From assembly GCF_041260665.1 (NCBI RefSeq), contig NZ_JBGCCT010000039.1, forward strand, positions 1 to 64,000: 64,000 nucleotides of DNA. Direction: 5' to 3'. This stretch comes from Catenulispora sp. GP43. GTDB taxonomy: Bacteria; Actinomycetota; Actinomycetes; Streptomycetales; Catenulisporaceae. The notes below the pieces were generated by a model that did not search any database, was not told the DNA's origin, and was given only the letters and a program-made list of their open reading frames with translations. A program made the position numbers and the translations under genes. Shown one piece after another: positions 16,399-23,737 of the stretch. Position 1 is the first letter of the stretch, and every line of letters starts with the position of its first letter.

Positions 16399-16764
16399 CT
16401 ACTGCTTCTGCTGCGCCCGGGGCACGCTGCTGTCCGCCAGCACCGCGTCCAGCAGCCCGGGCCAGCGCACGTCCATCAGCTCCCGGCGCAGCCGCACGTG
16501 CTTCTTGGCGCCGACCCACCACATGACGACCAGCCCGGCCTCGCGCAGCACCTTGTAGTGGTGCGACATCGTCGACTTGGTCGCGGTGAGCCCGCTCTTC
16601 TCCCAGACGTCCAGGCAGGCCATGCCGCCTTCGGAGCCGTAGTCGGCGACCGTGTGGACGATGGTCAGCCGGGCCGGTTCGGCCAGCGCCGACAGCACCG
16701 CCGTCAGCTCCACGGCCTCGTCGCCGGGATGAGTCAGTTCGTACTGCTCGACCTGGGTGCCCAT
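16399..16764 (-). CDS. ArsR-type winged-helix regulator
   Basis: A 121-residue regulator with an ArsR/HTH_20-type winged helix: ELTAVLSALAEPARLTIVH, then ATKSTMSHHYKVLREAGLV as the recognition helix and a wing with VGAKKHVRLRRE. It lacks an obvious metal-binding cysteine pair (only one Cys, in MACLDVW), so it is probably not a metal sensor. It is transcribed divergently from a DHA2 exporter. Three regular dyads in the gap are its likely operators, suggesting it represses both itself and the exporter. The start is ATG 16764; a GTG two codons earlier is also possible. Confidence 0.88.
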   Translation of the reverse strand: MGTQVEQYELTHPGDEAVELTAVLSALAEPARLTIVHTVADYGSEGGMACLDVWEKSGLTATKSTMSHHYKVLREAGLVVMWWVGAKKHVRLRRELMDVRWPGLLDAVLADSSVPRAQQKQ

Positions 16765-16792
16765 TGTCACAGCCTAAACCCGCTTGCCTTCG

Positions 16793-16848
16793 GTTCGATA
16801 GTGGTCGTACAGTTCGATGCTAGTCGAACGGTTCGATGGATGTCGAAC
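16793..16848. promoter_or_regulatory. Three phased operator dyads for ArsR-type regulator
   Basis: The dyad GTTCGA-N6-TCGAAC occurs at 16812-16829 and 16831-16848 with perfect arms, and at 16793-16810 with one mismatch (TCGTAC). All three repeat with an exact 19-bp period. They fill the gap between the divergent regulator and exporter genes. This is the expected layout for cooperative binding by the adjacent winged-helix dimer. Confidence 0.8.
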
Positions 16849-16902
16849 TGATTCTCACCACGTACTACCCAGCGTCACCTCGAGCGAAGCGGATGGTGCC
16901 CC

Positions 16903-18381
16903 GTGTCAGCCACCACGCAAGAACGCGTTACCCCCTTAACAACCGCACCCGCGCCGGAATCTTCCCCCGACCCGCGGCGCTGGCGCATGCTGCCGGTGAT
17001 CCTGTCGGCGATGTTCATGGCGATGTTCGACTACTTCGTGGTCAACGTCGCCGCGCCCTCGTTCCAGCACGACCTGCACACCACGGACGCCGGCCTGGAG
17101 CTGATCGTCGGCGGGTACGGCTTCGCCTACGCGGCCGGGCTGATCACCGGCGGCCGGCTGGGCGACCTGCTCGGCCACAAGCGGATGTTCGTCGCCGGGA
17201 TGGCCGCGTTCACCCTGGCCAGCCTGGCCTGCGGCATCGCCACCTCCTCGACCCTGCTGATCGTCGCGCGCCTGGTGCAGGGCGCGACCGCGGCGGCGAT
17301 GGTGCCGCAGCTGCTGGCCCTGATCAACGTGATCTACCCGGTGCACGAGCGGCCCCGGGCGATGGCCTGGTTCGGCGCCACCATCGGCGTCGGCTCGGTC
17401 GCCGGGCAGGTGCTGGGCGGCGTGCTGCTGGAGGCGAACCTCTTCCACTGGACGTGGCGGCCGATATTCCTGGTGAACGTGCCGATCGGGCTGGTCGCGG
17501 TGCTGCTGGCGCTGCGCTGGCTGCCGGACACCCGGGGCACCCACCGTCCGAAGTTCGACCCGGTCGGCGCGGTCGCGATCGCGCTGAGCATCGGCCTGGC
17601 GCTGGCCCCGCTGATCCTGGGCCGGGCCGAGGGGTGGCCGGTGTGGACCTGGGTCTCGCTGATCGCCTCGGTCCCGGTGATGATCGTGGCGATGCGCTGG
17701 GAGGCCAGGCTCTCGCGGGCCGGCGGGTCCCCGATGGTGGACCTGACGCTGTTCAAGGAGCGCACGTTCAGCGTGGGCCTGGCGCTGTCCGGGCTGATGC
17801 TGGCCATGTTCGGCGGGTTCATGCTGGCCATGACCCTGTTCCTGCAGGGCGGGATGCACATGAGCCCGGTGCGGGCCGGGCTGCTGTTCGGGCCGCTGGG
17901 CGTGGCCTTCGCCGGCAGCTCGATGCTGGCCCGGCGGGTCTCGGGCCGCTGGGGCGCCCGGGTGATCGCCATCGGCGCCGCGCTGAGCACCACCGGGCTG
18001 GTGCTGCTGGGCGTGGTGCTGGCCTGGCGCGGCGCGGACCTGGCGTCCTGGCAGCTGCTGCCCTCGATGGTCCTGGTCGGCGCAGGGAACGGCCTGGTGC
18101 TGCCCTCGCTGGTGGGCTCGGTGCTGGCCGGCATCAAGTCCAGGAACGCCGGCGCGGCCTCCGGGATGCTGGTCACGGCGCAGCAGTTCGGCGGCGCGGC
18201 GGGGGTGACGATCCTGGGCACGGTGTTCTTCTCGGTGCTGGGATCGCACCCGGGCGGGTTCGGCGGGTACGTGAGCGCGATGCGCTGGGTGGACGCGGTG
18301 GACGTGGTGTTCGTGGCGGCCATTCTGGCGATGGCCTTCCTGCTGCCCAAGCAGGCCGCGGGGATGGCCGCCAAGCGCTGA
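16903..18381 (+). CDS. DHA2-family MFS exporter
   Basis: A 492-residue, about 14-helix drug:proton antiporter of the EmrB/QacA type. Typical pieces are MFDYFVVNVAAPSFQHDL in helix 1, GGRLGDLLGHKRMFVAG in the conserved loop, and a motif-C-like GSVAGQVLGGVLLE in helix 5. The start is GTG 16903, 54 bases after the last regulator dyad. Likely exports a toxic compound sensed by the divergent ArsR-type protein; substrate unknown. A perfect 18-bp hairpin follows the gene. Confidence 0.88.
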   Translation: MSATTQERVTPLTTAPAPESSPDPRRWRMLPVILSAMFMAMFDYFVVNVAAPSFQHDLHTTDAGLELIVGGYGFAYAAGLITGGRLGDLLGHKRMFVAGMAAFTLASLACGIATSSTLLIVARLVQGATAAAMVPQLLALINVIYPVHERPRAMAWFGATIGVGSVAGQVLGGVLLEANLFHWTWRPIFLVNVPIGLVAVLLALRWLPDTRGTHRPKFDPVGAVAIALSIGLALAPLILGRAEGWPVWTWVSLIASVPVMIVAMRWEARLSRAGGSPMVDLTLFKERTFSVGLALSGLMLAMFGGFMLAMTLFLQGGMHMSPVRAGLLFGPLGVAFAGSSMLARRVSGRWGARVIAIGAALSTTGLVLLGVVLAWRGADLASWQLLPSMVLVGAGNGLVLPSLVGSVLAGIKSRNAGAASGMLVTAQQFGGAAGVTILGTVFFSVLGSHPGGFGGYVSAMRWVDAVDVVFVAAILAMAFLLPKQAAGMAAKR

Positions 18382-18416
18382 GCCGACGCCCCCCGCACCT
18401 TCCGCTTCGCCGAGCC

Positions 18417-18462
18417 CGATGCCCGGCCGGATCGCCTCATCAGCCGATCCGGCCGGGCATCG
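18417..18462. terminator. Perfect 18-bp hairpin terminator
   Basis: CGATGCCCGGCCGGATCG (18417-18434) and its exact complement (18445-18462) flank a 10-base loop. It follows the exporter gene by 35 bases and precedes DUF2252 by 38. There is no T run, as is common in actinobacteria. Confidence 0.7.
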
Positions 18463-18500
18463 ACGTGCGCTCGGTCCGCATCGGACGCAGGCTGTGACGC

Positions 18501-19865
18501 ATGACGAACTCGAGCCTGGCCTCACGAGTAGCGGCCGGGCGCGCGGCCCGCAAGCTGGTCACGCGCTCCTCGACCGGGGACTGGAAGGCGCCCAAAGACC
18601 GCCAGGACCCGGTGGCCGTCCTGGAGAAGCAGGCGGCCACCCGGCTGCCGGGCCTGGTGCCGATCCGCTACGGCCGGATGGCCGCCTCGGAGTTCGCGTT
18701 CCTGCGCGGCGGGCCGGCGATCATGGCCGCCGACCTGGCGCAGTCACCCACCACGGGGCTGACGGTGCAGCTGTGCGGCGACGCGCACCTGTCCAACTTC
18801 GGGCTGTACGCCTCCCCCGAACGCCGCCTGGTCTTCGACCTGAACGACTTCGACGAGACGCTGCCGGGGCCCTTCGAGTGGGACGTGAAGCGGCTGACGG
18901 CGAGCATCGCGGTGGCCGCGCGCCAGAACGGTTTCGAGGACGACTGCGGCCACAGCGCCGCCGTCGAGGCGGCCCGGGCGTACCGCACCGCGATGGCGGC
19001 GATGACGCAGAAGGACGAGCTGGACGTCTGGTACCAGAGCGTGGACGCCACGATGCTGCTGCAGCTGGCCCGGCGCAAGCGGGGCCGCAAGGAGCTGGAG
19101 GCGTCGTTCAGCGAGGCGGAGCGGCACACGAACCTGCAGGCGCTGCGCAAGCTGACCGGGCCCGGACCGGACGGCACGCCGCGGATCCGCTACCAGCCGC
19201 CGCTGCTGGTGCCGTTCGCGGAGCTGGGCTTCGACCGGGACACCGAGGAGGAGACCATCCGCCGGGTCTTCACCGACTACCGCTCGACGCTCCAGGAGGA
19301 TCGCAGGGCCCTGCTTGAGCGGTTCCGGTACGTGGAGTCGGCGCTGAAGGTGGTGGGTGTCGGCAGCGTCGGGACCCGCTGCTCGATGGCGCTGATGCTC
19401 GGCGAGACCACCTCGGCGCCGTTGTTCCTCCAGGTGAAGGAGGCCGAGGAGTCGGTGCTCGCGCCGTACCTGAAGGCGAGCCGCTACGAGCACCAGGGGC
19501 ACCGGGTGGTCGCCGGGCAGCGGCTGATGCAGGCGACCAGCGACATCTTCCTGGGGTGGGCCACCGGGCCCGAGGGACGGTACTTCTACGTGCGGCAGCT
19601 GCGCGACATGAAGGGCTCGGCGAACGTCCCGGAGATGGACAAGACGATGCTGCGCGCCTACTCGGAACTGTGCGGGCTGACGCTGGCGCGGGCTCATGCG
19701 CGCTCCGGGGACCGGGTGGCGATCTCGGCGTACTTGGGCAGCGGGGATTCGTTCGACCGCGCCATGGGGCGGTGGGCGCTGGCGTACGCGGACCAGACCC
19801 GGGAGGATCACAAGGTCCTGATGAACGCGATCAAGACCGGGGTGGTGCGCGCGGTCGACGCGTAG
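18501..19865 (+). CDS. DUF2252 family protein
   Basis: A 454-residue protein of the DUF2252 family. The core motifs resemble those of aminoglycoside-phosphotransferase/protein-kinase folds: QLCGDAHLSNFGLYASPE (the HxxN-like catalytic loop) and FDLNDFDETLPGPFEWDVKR (the metal-binding D-x-D). A later GVGSVGTRCSMALM segment may form a glycine-rich loop, and YFYVRQLRDMKGS is typical of the family. This hints at phosphotransfer but no substrate is known. The start ATG 18501 fits the family length. It ends one base before the convergent gene at 19867. Confidence 0.88.
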   Translation: MTNSSLASRVAAGRAARKLVTRSSTGDWKAPKDRQDPVAVLEKQAATRLPGLVPIRYGRMAASEFAFLRGGPAIMAADLAQSPTTGLTVQLCGDAHLSNFGLYASPERRLVFDLNDFDETLPGPFEWDVKRLTASIAVAARQNGFEDDCGHSAAVEAARAYRTAMAAMTQKDELDVWYQSVDATMLLQLARRKRGRKELEASFSEAERHTNLQALRKLTGPGPDGTPRIRYQPPLLVPFAELGFDRDTEEETIRRVFTDYRSTLQEDRRALLERFRYVESALKVVGVGSVGTRCSMALMLGETTSAPLFLQVKEAEESVLAPYLKASRYEHQGHRVVAGQRLMQATSDIFLGWATGPEGRYFYVRQLRDMKGSANVPEMDKTMLRAYSELCGLTLARAHARSGDRVAISAYLGSGDSFDRAMGRWALAYADQTREDHKVLMNAIKTGVVRAVDA

Positions 19866-19866
19866 C

Positions 19867-20364
19867 TCAGGAACGGTGGCCGTTGCGCAGGAGGTACTGG
19901 TCGGCCAGCAGGTCGATGAGACGGGCTCGCTGCTCTGGTTCCAGCGCCGAGTCGGGGAACGCCAGACCTTTCGTCGGCGCGGCGACGAGCTTGAGGTGCC
20001 AGATGCCGAACCGGCGATACGCGCGGCGCCATTGGCTCCACGGGAGCTTGGCGATCCTGCCGGAGATCGCGTAGGTGACACCTTCGGCGTCGAACGCGAC
20101 GGTGACGGCCGCGGGCGTCAGGCGTCCGCTGGACCGCAGCTTGAAGTAGTGCAGGAGAAGCGCGCCCGCGATGACCACGGACCCGGCGGCGGGCAGGATG
20201 AAGGTCGCGGTGCTGATCGCCTGGATCAGGCCGCCGATGACGACGGCGCCGACCCAGAAGAACGTCGCCAGCGCGTCGCCGAGTTCGCTGACGACCGCCG
20301 TTCTCATCGTGCTGATGAAGGCGACGACGACGGGCGCGTCGGCGTCCGCCACTCCCTCCGGCAT
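19867..20364 (-). CDS. Membrane protein with YcxB-like C-terminal domain
   Basis: A 165-residue protein with two membrane segments (FFWVGAVVIGGLIQAIST and FILPAAGSVVIAGALLLHYF) followed by a cytoplasmic beta-rich region. In that region VTVAFDAEGVTYAISGRIAKLPWSQW and FGIWHLKLVAAPTKGLAFP resemble YcxB-like domains. The ATG at 20364 has GGGGGA about 13 bases upstream; a longer form from ATG 20394 lacks a ribosome site. Function unknown. It is tail to tail with DUF2252 and separated from the next minus-strand gene by a terminator. Confidence 0.6.
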   Translation of the reverse strand: MPEGVADADAPVVVAFISTMRTAVVSELGDALATFFWVGAVVIGGLIQAISTATFILPAAGSVVIAGALLLHYFKLRSSGRLTPAAVTVAFDAEGVTYAISGRIAKLPWSQWRRAYRRFGIWHLKLVAAPTKGLAFPDSALEPEQRARLIDLLADQYLLRNGHRS

Positions 20365-20467
20365 CCCGCCAAGATCCCCCACCTGCCACAGCATGCCCTA
20401 TCTGGGCGAAGACGCGAAAGGGATTGTCCCGGGGGCGCACAAGGGAAGGGCCCCGCAAGGGAAAGAC

Positions 20468-20481
20468 CCCGCCGGAGCGGG
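20468..20481 (-). terminator. Terminator after DHA2 exporter
   Basis: Stem CCCGC / GCGGG with the loop CGGA. In the minus-strand direction it is followed by TCTTTCCC, a short T-rich stretch. It lies 20 bases past the exporter stop codon at 20502. Confidence 0.5.
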
Positions 20482-20501
20482 ACCGTTCTGGATCGTCGGA
20501 C

Positions 20502-21992
20502 TCAGCGGCGGGCGGCCCGCGTCCGCAGGCCGAACCACACCAGCGCGGCGGCCACGAGCACGACCACGCCGTCGGTGCCCAGGCTGAGCTGGATGCCGCT
20601 GGTGAGCGCGTCCTTGGCGGTGTGCCCGGCGCTCCTGAGGCTGTCGCTGCGGGCCGAGGCCACGGCGGACAGCAGCGGGATGCCGAGCGTCAGGCCGACC
20701 TGCTGCGAGGTGGTGACCAGGCCGGTGGCCAGGCCCTGCTCGGTGTCGCCGAGGCCGGAGGTCGCGGTGACGCCGTAGGAGACCACGGCGGCCAGGTGGC
20801 CGAAGGCGGCGACGGCGCCGACCGTCAGCAGCAGGAGGGTGCCGTTGCCGGGGGCGATCAGGGCCAGCGGCAGAATCAGCAGGCCCTGGAACAGCAGGCC
20901 GCCGACCAGGGTGGCGCGGGCGCCGAAGCGGCCGATGAGCCGCGGGGCGAGCATGCCGCCGAGCGCCGCCGCGACCCCCATCACCGCGAACACCAGGCCG
21001 GTCAGGGTCGGGGACATGCCCTCCACCTGCTGCAGGAACAGCGTGCCGAGGAAGACGACCGCGCTCATGCAGGCGAAGGTCACCAGCCCGCCGAGGTTGC
21101 CGATCGCGACGGTGCGGCGGCGCAGGATCCGCAGCGACACCAGCGGTTCGGCGGCGCGCGACTCGATGCCGGCGAAGGCCGCCAGCAGCGCGACGCCGGC
21201 GAACAGGCCGACGATCACGTCGGCGCGGCCGAAGCCGGCCTGCGCGGCGGTGGACAGCGCGTAGATCAGCGCCAGCAGCGCGGTGGTGACGGTGACGGCG
21301 CCGGGGATGTCCAGGCGGGAGGCGTGCGGGTTGCGGCTCTCGGTGAGCAGCCGCGGCGCGCCGAGCAGCACGACGGCGCCCATCGCGGTGTTCAGCACCA
21401 TGGTCGAGCGCCAGGACAGCGCCTGGGTCAGCACGCCGCCGAGCACCATGCCGGCGGTGAAGCCGACGGTCATCAGGGTGCCGTTGATGCCCAGCGCGCG
21501 CTCCCGCTGCGGCCCCTCGGGGAAGGAGGTGGTCAGCAGCGCCATACCGGTCGGCACGATCATCGCCGCCCCGATGCCCTGCAGCGCCCGGCCGGCCAGC
21601 AGCACGGCAGGGACCCAGGCCACCGCCGCGATGACACTGGCCGCGGTGAACAGCACGGTGCCGGCGACGAAGACCTTCTTGCGCCCGACGAGGTCACCGA
21701 CCCGCCCGGACAACAGCAGCAGGCCGCCGGAGGGCAGCGCGAAGGCGGTCGCGATCCACTGCAGGTCGGCGTCGGCGATGTGCAGGTCCTTGCCGATGCT
21801 GGGGACGGCGATGTTCAGGATGGAGAAGTCGACGGCGACCATGAAGTTCGCCGCGCAGAGCAGGAAGAGGACAAGCTTGGCCCGCGCGGACAAGCCGGAG
21901 GTTGTCGAGGGGTTGTCGATGTTCGCGGTGGCTGCCGCACCACCCGCGCCGGCGTACGTCACCGGTGTGGACTGGTCGAGGACATCTGTCAT
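20502..21992 (-). CDS. DHA2-family MFS exporter
   Basis: A 496-residue, 14-helix drug:proton antiporter. Typical pieces are NFMVAVDFSILNIAVPSIGK in helix 1, SGRVGDLVGRKKVFVAG in the loop, and a GFTAGMVLGGVL motif-C-like segment in helix 5. It is divergent from an MmyB-type regulator across a 183-base gap holding an inverted repeat, a pairing often seen in actinobacteria. The ATG at 21992 gives the expected N-terminal cytoplasmic tail. Substrate unknown. It is a different subfamily branch from the exporter at 16903. Confidence 0.88.
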   Translation of the reverse strand: MTDVLDQSTPVTYAGAGGAAATANIDNPSTTSGLSARAKLVLFLLCAANFMVAVDFSILNIAVPSIGKDLHIADADLQWIATAFALPSGGLLLLSGRVGDLVGRKKVFVAGTVLFTAASVIAAVAWVPAVLLAGRALQGIGAAMIVPTGMALLTTSFPEGPQRERALGINGTLMTVGFTAGMVLGGVLTQALSWRSTMVLNTAMGAVVLLGAPRLLTESRNPHASRLDIPGAVTVTTALLALIYALSTAAQAGFGRADVIVGLFAGVALLAAFAGIESRAAEPLVSLRILRRRTVAIGNLGGLVTFACMSAVVFLGTLFLQQVEGMSPTLTGLVFAVMGVAAALGGMLAPRLIGRFGARATLVGGLLFQGLLILPLALIAPGNGTLLLLTVGAVAAFGHLAAVVSYGVTATSGLGDTEQGLATGLVTTSQQVGLTLGIPLLSAVASARSDSLRSAGHTAKDALTSGIQLSLGTDGVVVLVAAALVWFGLRTRAARR

Positions 21993-22042
21993 GGGATCCA
22001 GGATTCGGCGCGGGAAGCGAACGTGGGTAGCGCCTGTTTATG

Positions 22043-22061
22043 CTGGTGGTCCTTACACCAG
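22043..22061. promoter_or_regulatory. Inverted repeat between exporter and MmyB regulator
   Basis: CTGGTG (22043-22048) and CACCAG (22056-22061) are exact complements separated by 7 bases in the divergent gap. It is a candidate operator for the adjacent helix-turn-helix regulator. One dyad with 6-bp arms is modest evidence. Confidence 0.4.
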
Positions 22062-22175
22062 GCTGAGCACCGCGGCTCACGGGGCCGCGCCCGTCGTCAC
22101 TGGTGGCGGGGATCGGCTCCGGCGGCCGGCAGCGTGCCGAGGACCGGGGCTTCGCATGCTTGAGGGGAGAAAGCT

Positions 22176-23066
22176 GTGTCGATGACGTCTCCGGTCCGGG
22201 TGGACCCCGACGCCGTCCGGCGAGCGAACCTGCGGGAGTTCCTGCTGGCCCGCCGCGCCCGCATCACACCCGAGGAAGTGGGCCTGGCCCCCGGCGGCCG
22301 CCGCCGCACCCCTGGCCTGCGCCGCGAGGAGGTCGCGGTCCTGGCAGGCGTCGGCACCTCCTGGTACCAGTGGCTGGAGCAGGGCCGGGACATCACGGTG
22401 TCCTCCCAGGTCCTGGACGCCATCGGCCGCGTCCTGAAACTCGACGAACCCGAGACCCGCCACCTGTACGCCCTGGCGGGCCTGAACCCGCCCCCGGTCG
22501 GCCGCATCTGCCCGGACGACGCCGCCGGCCCGGTGAACGAGGCCCTGGTCCACCTGGTGGACACCTGGCTCCCCAACCCCGGCATGATCATCGACCGCCA
22601 CTGGAACATGGTGGTCGCCAACCGAGCGGCCGAACTGGCCCTGCACATCACCGAAACCGGCTGGAACTGCCTGCACCAGTACTTCCTGGACGAGATCTAC
22701 CGCGAGTCCCTGGAGAACTGGTCGGACCTGGCCCCGCACGTGGTGGCCACCTACCGCTCGGAGATGACGGCCTGCCCCGGCGACGAAGGCTTCCGCCAGG
22801 TGGTGGAGACCCTGCTGCCGCAGAGCGCTGAGTTCGCGGAGCTGTGGGCGCGCCAGGGCGTGGCACACAGCGGCGTGAACAAGAAGTCGCTGAGCTCCCG
22901 CGTCGGGCCGCTGCACTTCGAGTCGGTGACGCTGGCCGTGCCGGACCGCGCGGACCTGCGGATCGTGCTGCACAACCCGCAGGCCGGGTCGGATACGCGG
23001 GCGAAGATGGAGCGGTTGTTGGCGGAGGACGAGCGGCGGAACGGGTTGCGGTTGGTGGCGGGGTAG
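22176..23066 (+). CDS. MmyB-type XRE regulator with PAS-like ligand domain
   Basis: A 296-residue regulator. The N-terminal helix-turn-helix (~12-85) contains LREFLLARRARITPEEVGL, RRTPGLRREEVAVLAGVGTSW and WLEQGRDITVSSQVLDAI, the classic HTH_31 pattern. The C-terminal MmyB-like ligand domain (~105-280) shows MIIDRHWNMVVANRAAELAL and SGVNKKSLSSRVGPLHFESVTL. GTG 22176 has GGGGAG about 7 bases before it; ATG 22182 is an alternative. It is divergent from the DHA2 exporter it probably represses. The stop codon overlaps the likely -35 box of the E2-like gene, so it is not clearly part of that operon. Confidence 0.9.
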   Translation: MSMTSPVRVDPDAVRRANLREFLLARRARITPEEVGLAPGGRRRTPGLRREEVAVLAGVGTSWYQWLEQGRDITVSSQVLDAIGRVLKLDEPETRHLYALAGLNPPPVGRICPDDAAGPVNEALVHLVDTWLPNPGMIIDRHWNMVVANRAAELALHITETGWNCLHQYFLDEIYRESLENWSDLAPHVVATYRSEMTACPGDEGFRQVVETLLPQSAEFAELWARQGVAHSGVNKKSLSSRVGPLHFESVTLAVPDRADLRIVLHNPQAGSDTRAKMERLLAEDERRNGLRLVAG

Positions 23067-23092
23067 TCAGGGTTCGGGTGCCGATCTACCCT
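23064..23092 (+). promoter_or_regulatory. Candidate promoter of the E2/JAMM-E1 operon
   Basis: TAGTCA (23064-23069) and TACCCT (23087-23092) are spaced by exactly 17 bases, 35 bases before the E2-like start. The -35 box matches TTGACA at 4 of 6 positions and contains the stop codon of the upstream regulator. Moderate support. Confidence 0.4.
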
Positions 23093-23127
23093 GAAAACGC
23101 ACGGAAGCCCAGCGCTAGGGGTAAGCC

Positions 23128-23706
23128 ATGTCAGACGTCGAACGCACCGACCTGAACCGCCTGCGTGACATCATCCGCAGCGCGCAGCAGCAGGGCGACC
23201 AGTACCCGGTGGATCCGAAGGCGCGGATCACGGTCGGGTCCGAGGGTGAGATCTACACCGGGGTGGTGCCTGCGGGGCGGCCCTTGAGCAGGGTGCAGCA
23301 CGGGACTTTCGCGGCGCGGGTGCGGGTGCGGGAGGTCGAGGATCTGCGGTGGGCGGCCATGCATATGCCGCGGAATACGCAGTTCATCGATCATCGGGAT
23401 GCTCGGGGGTGGTGTTACAGCTTCCTGTCGCAGATGGGGCGGCCTTACACCATGTTCGCGTACTTCGATGGGACGAGTTATCAGGTCAAGTTGGTCGAGC
23501 CTCGGTTGGAGGGGCTGGTCGGCGCGCATGCGGGGCATCTGTATGCCAACGGGCGTTTGTGCCTGAGCCAGTCCGGGGGTTCGGGGCAGCCGACTTTGGA
23601 GGAGGCCTACTCCAAGTCGGTGTTGTGGGCCACGGGGATGGACGTGGTGCTGGCGGGGCATCCGTTCCCCTTCTCGACGAACAACGAGTTCGAGTACGGT
23701 CTCTGA
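23128..23706 (+). CDS. E2-like (UBC-fold) conjugating protein
   Basis: A 192-residue protein whose C-terminal half looks like a bacterial E2 ubiquitin-conjugating enzyme. The segment HLYANGRLCLS (137-147) matches the E2 active-site pattern H-x(n)-NGR-x-CL, which makes C145 the candidate catalytic cysteine. Before it, YTMFAYFDGTSYQVKLVEP resembles the beta-meander strands, and after it come the expected helices (LEEAYSKSVLWATGMDVVLAG). ATG 23128 starts a four-gene run, 31 bases before the JAMM-E1 gene. Many codons from residue ~80 on end in A or T, unlike the neighbours, suggesting acquisition. It would accept a modifier from the E1 domain. The modifier and target are unknown. Confidence 0.65.
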   Translation: MSDVERTDLNRLRDIIRSAQQQGDQYPVDPKARITVGSEGEIYTGVVPAGRPLSRVQHGTFAARVRVREVEDLRWAAMHMPRNTQFIDHRDARGWCYSFLSQMGRPYTMFAYFDGTSYQVKLVEPRLEGLVGAHAGHLYANGRLCLSQSGGSGQPTLEEAYSKSVLWATGMDVVLAGHPFPFSTNNEFEYGL

Positions 23707-23737
23707 TTCGGCGGCCGTCCGGAGGTCGGAGGAGCGC

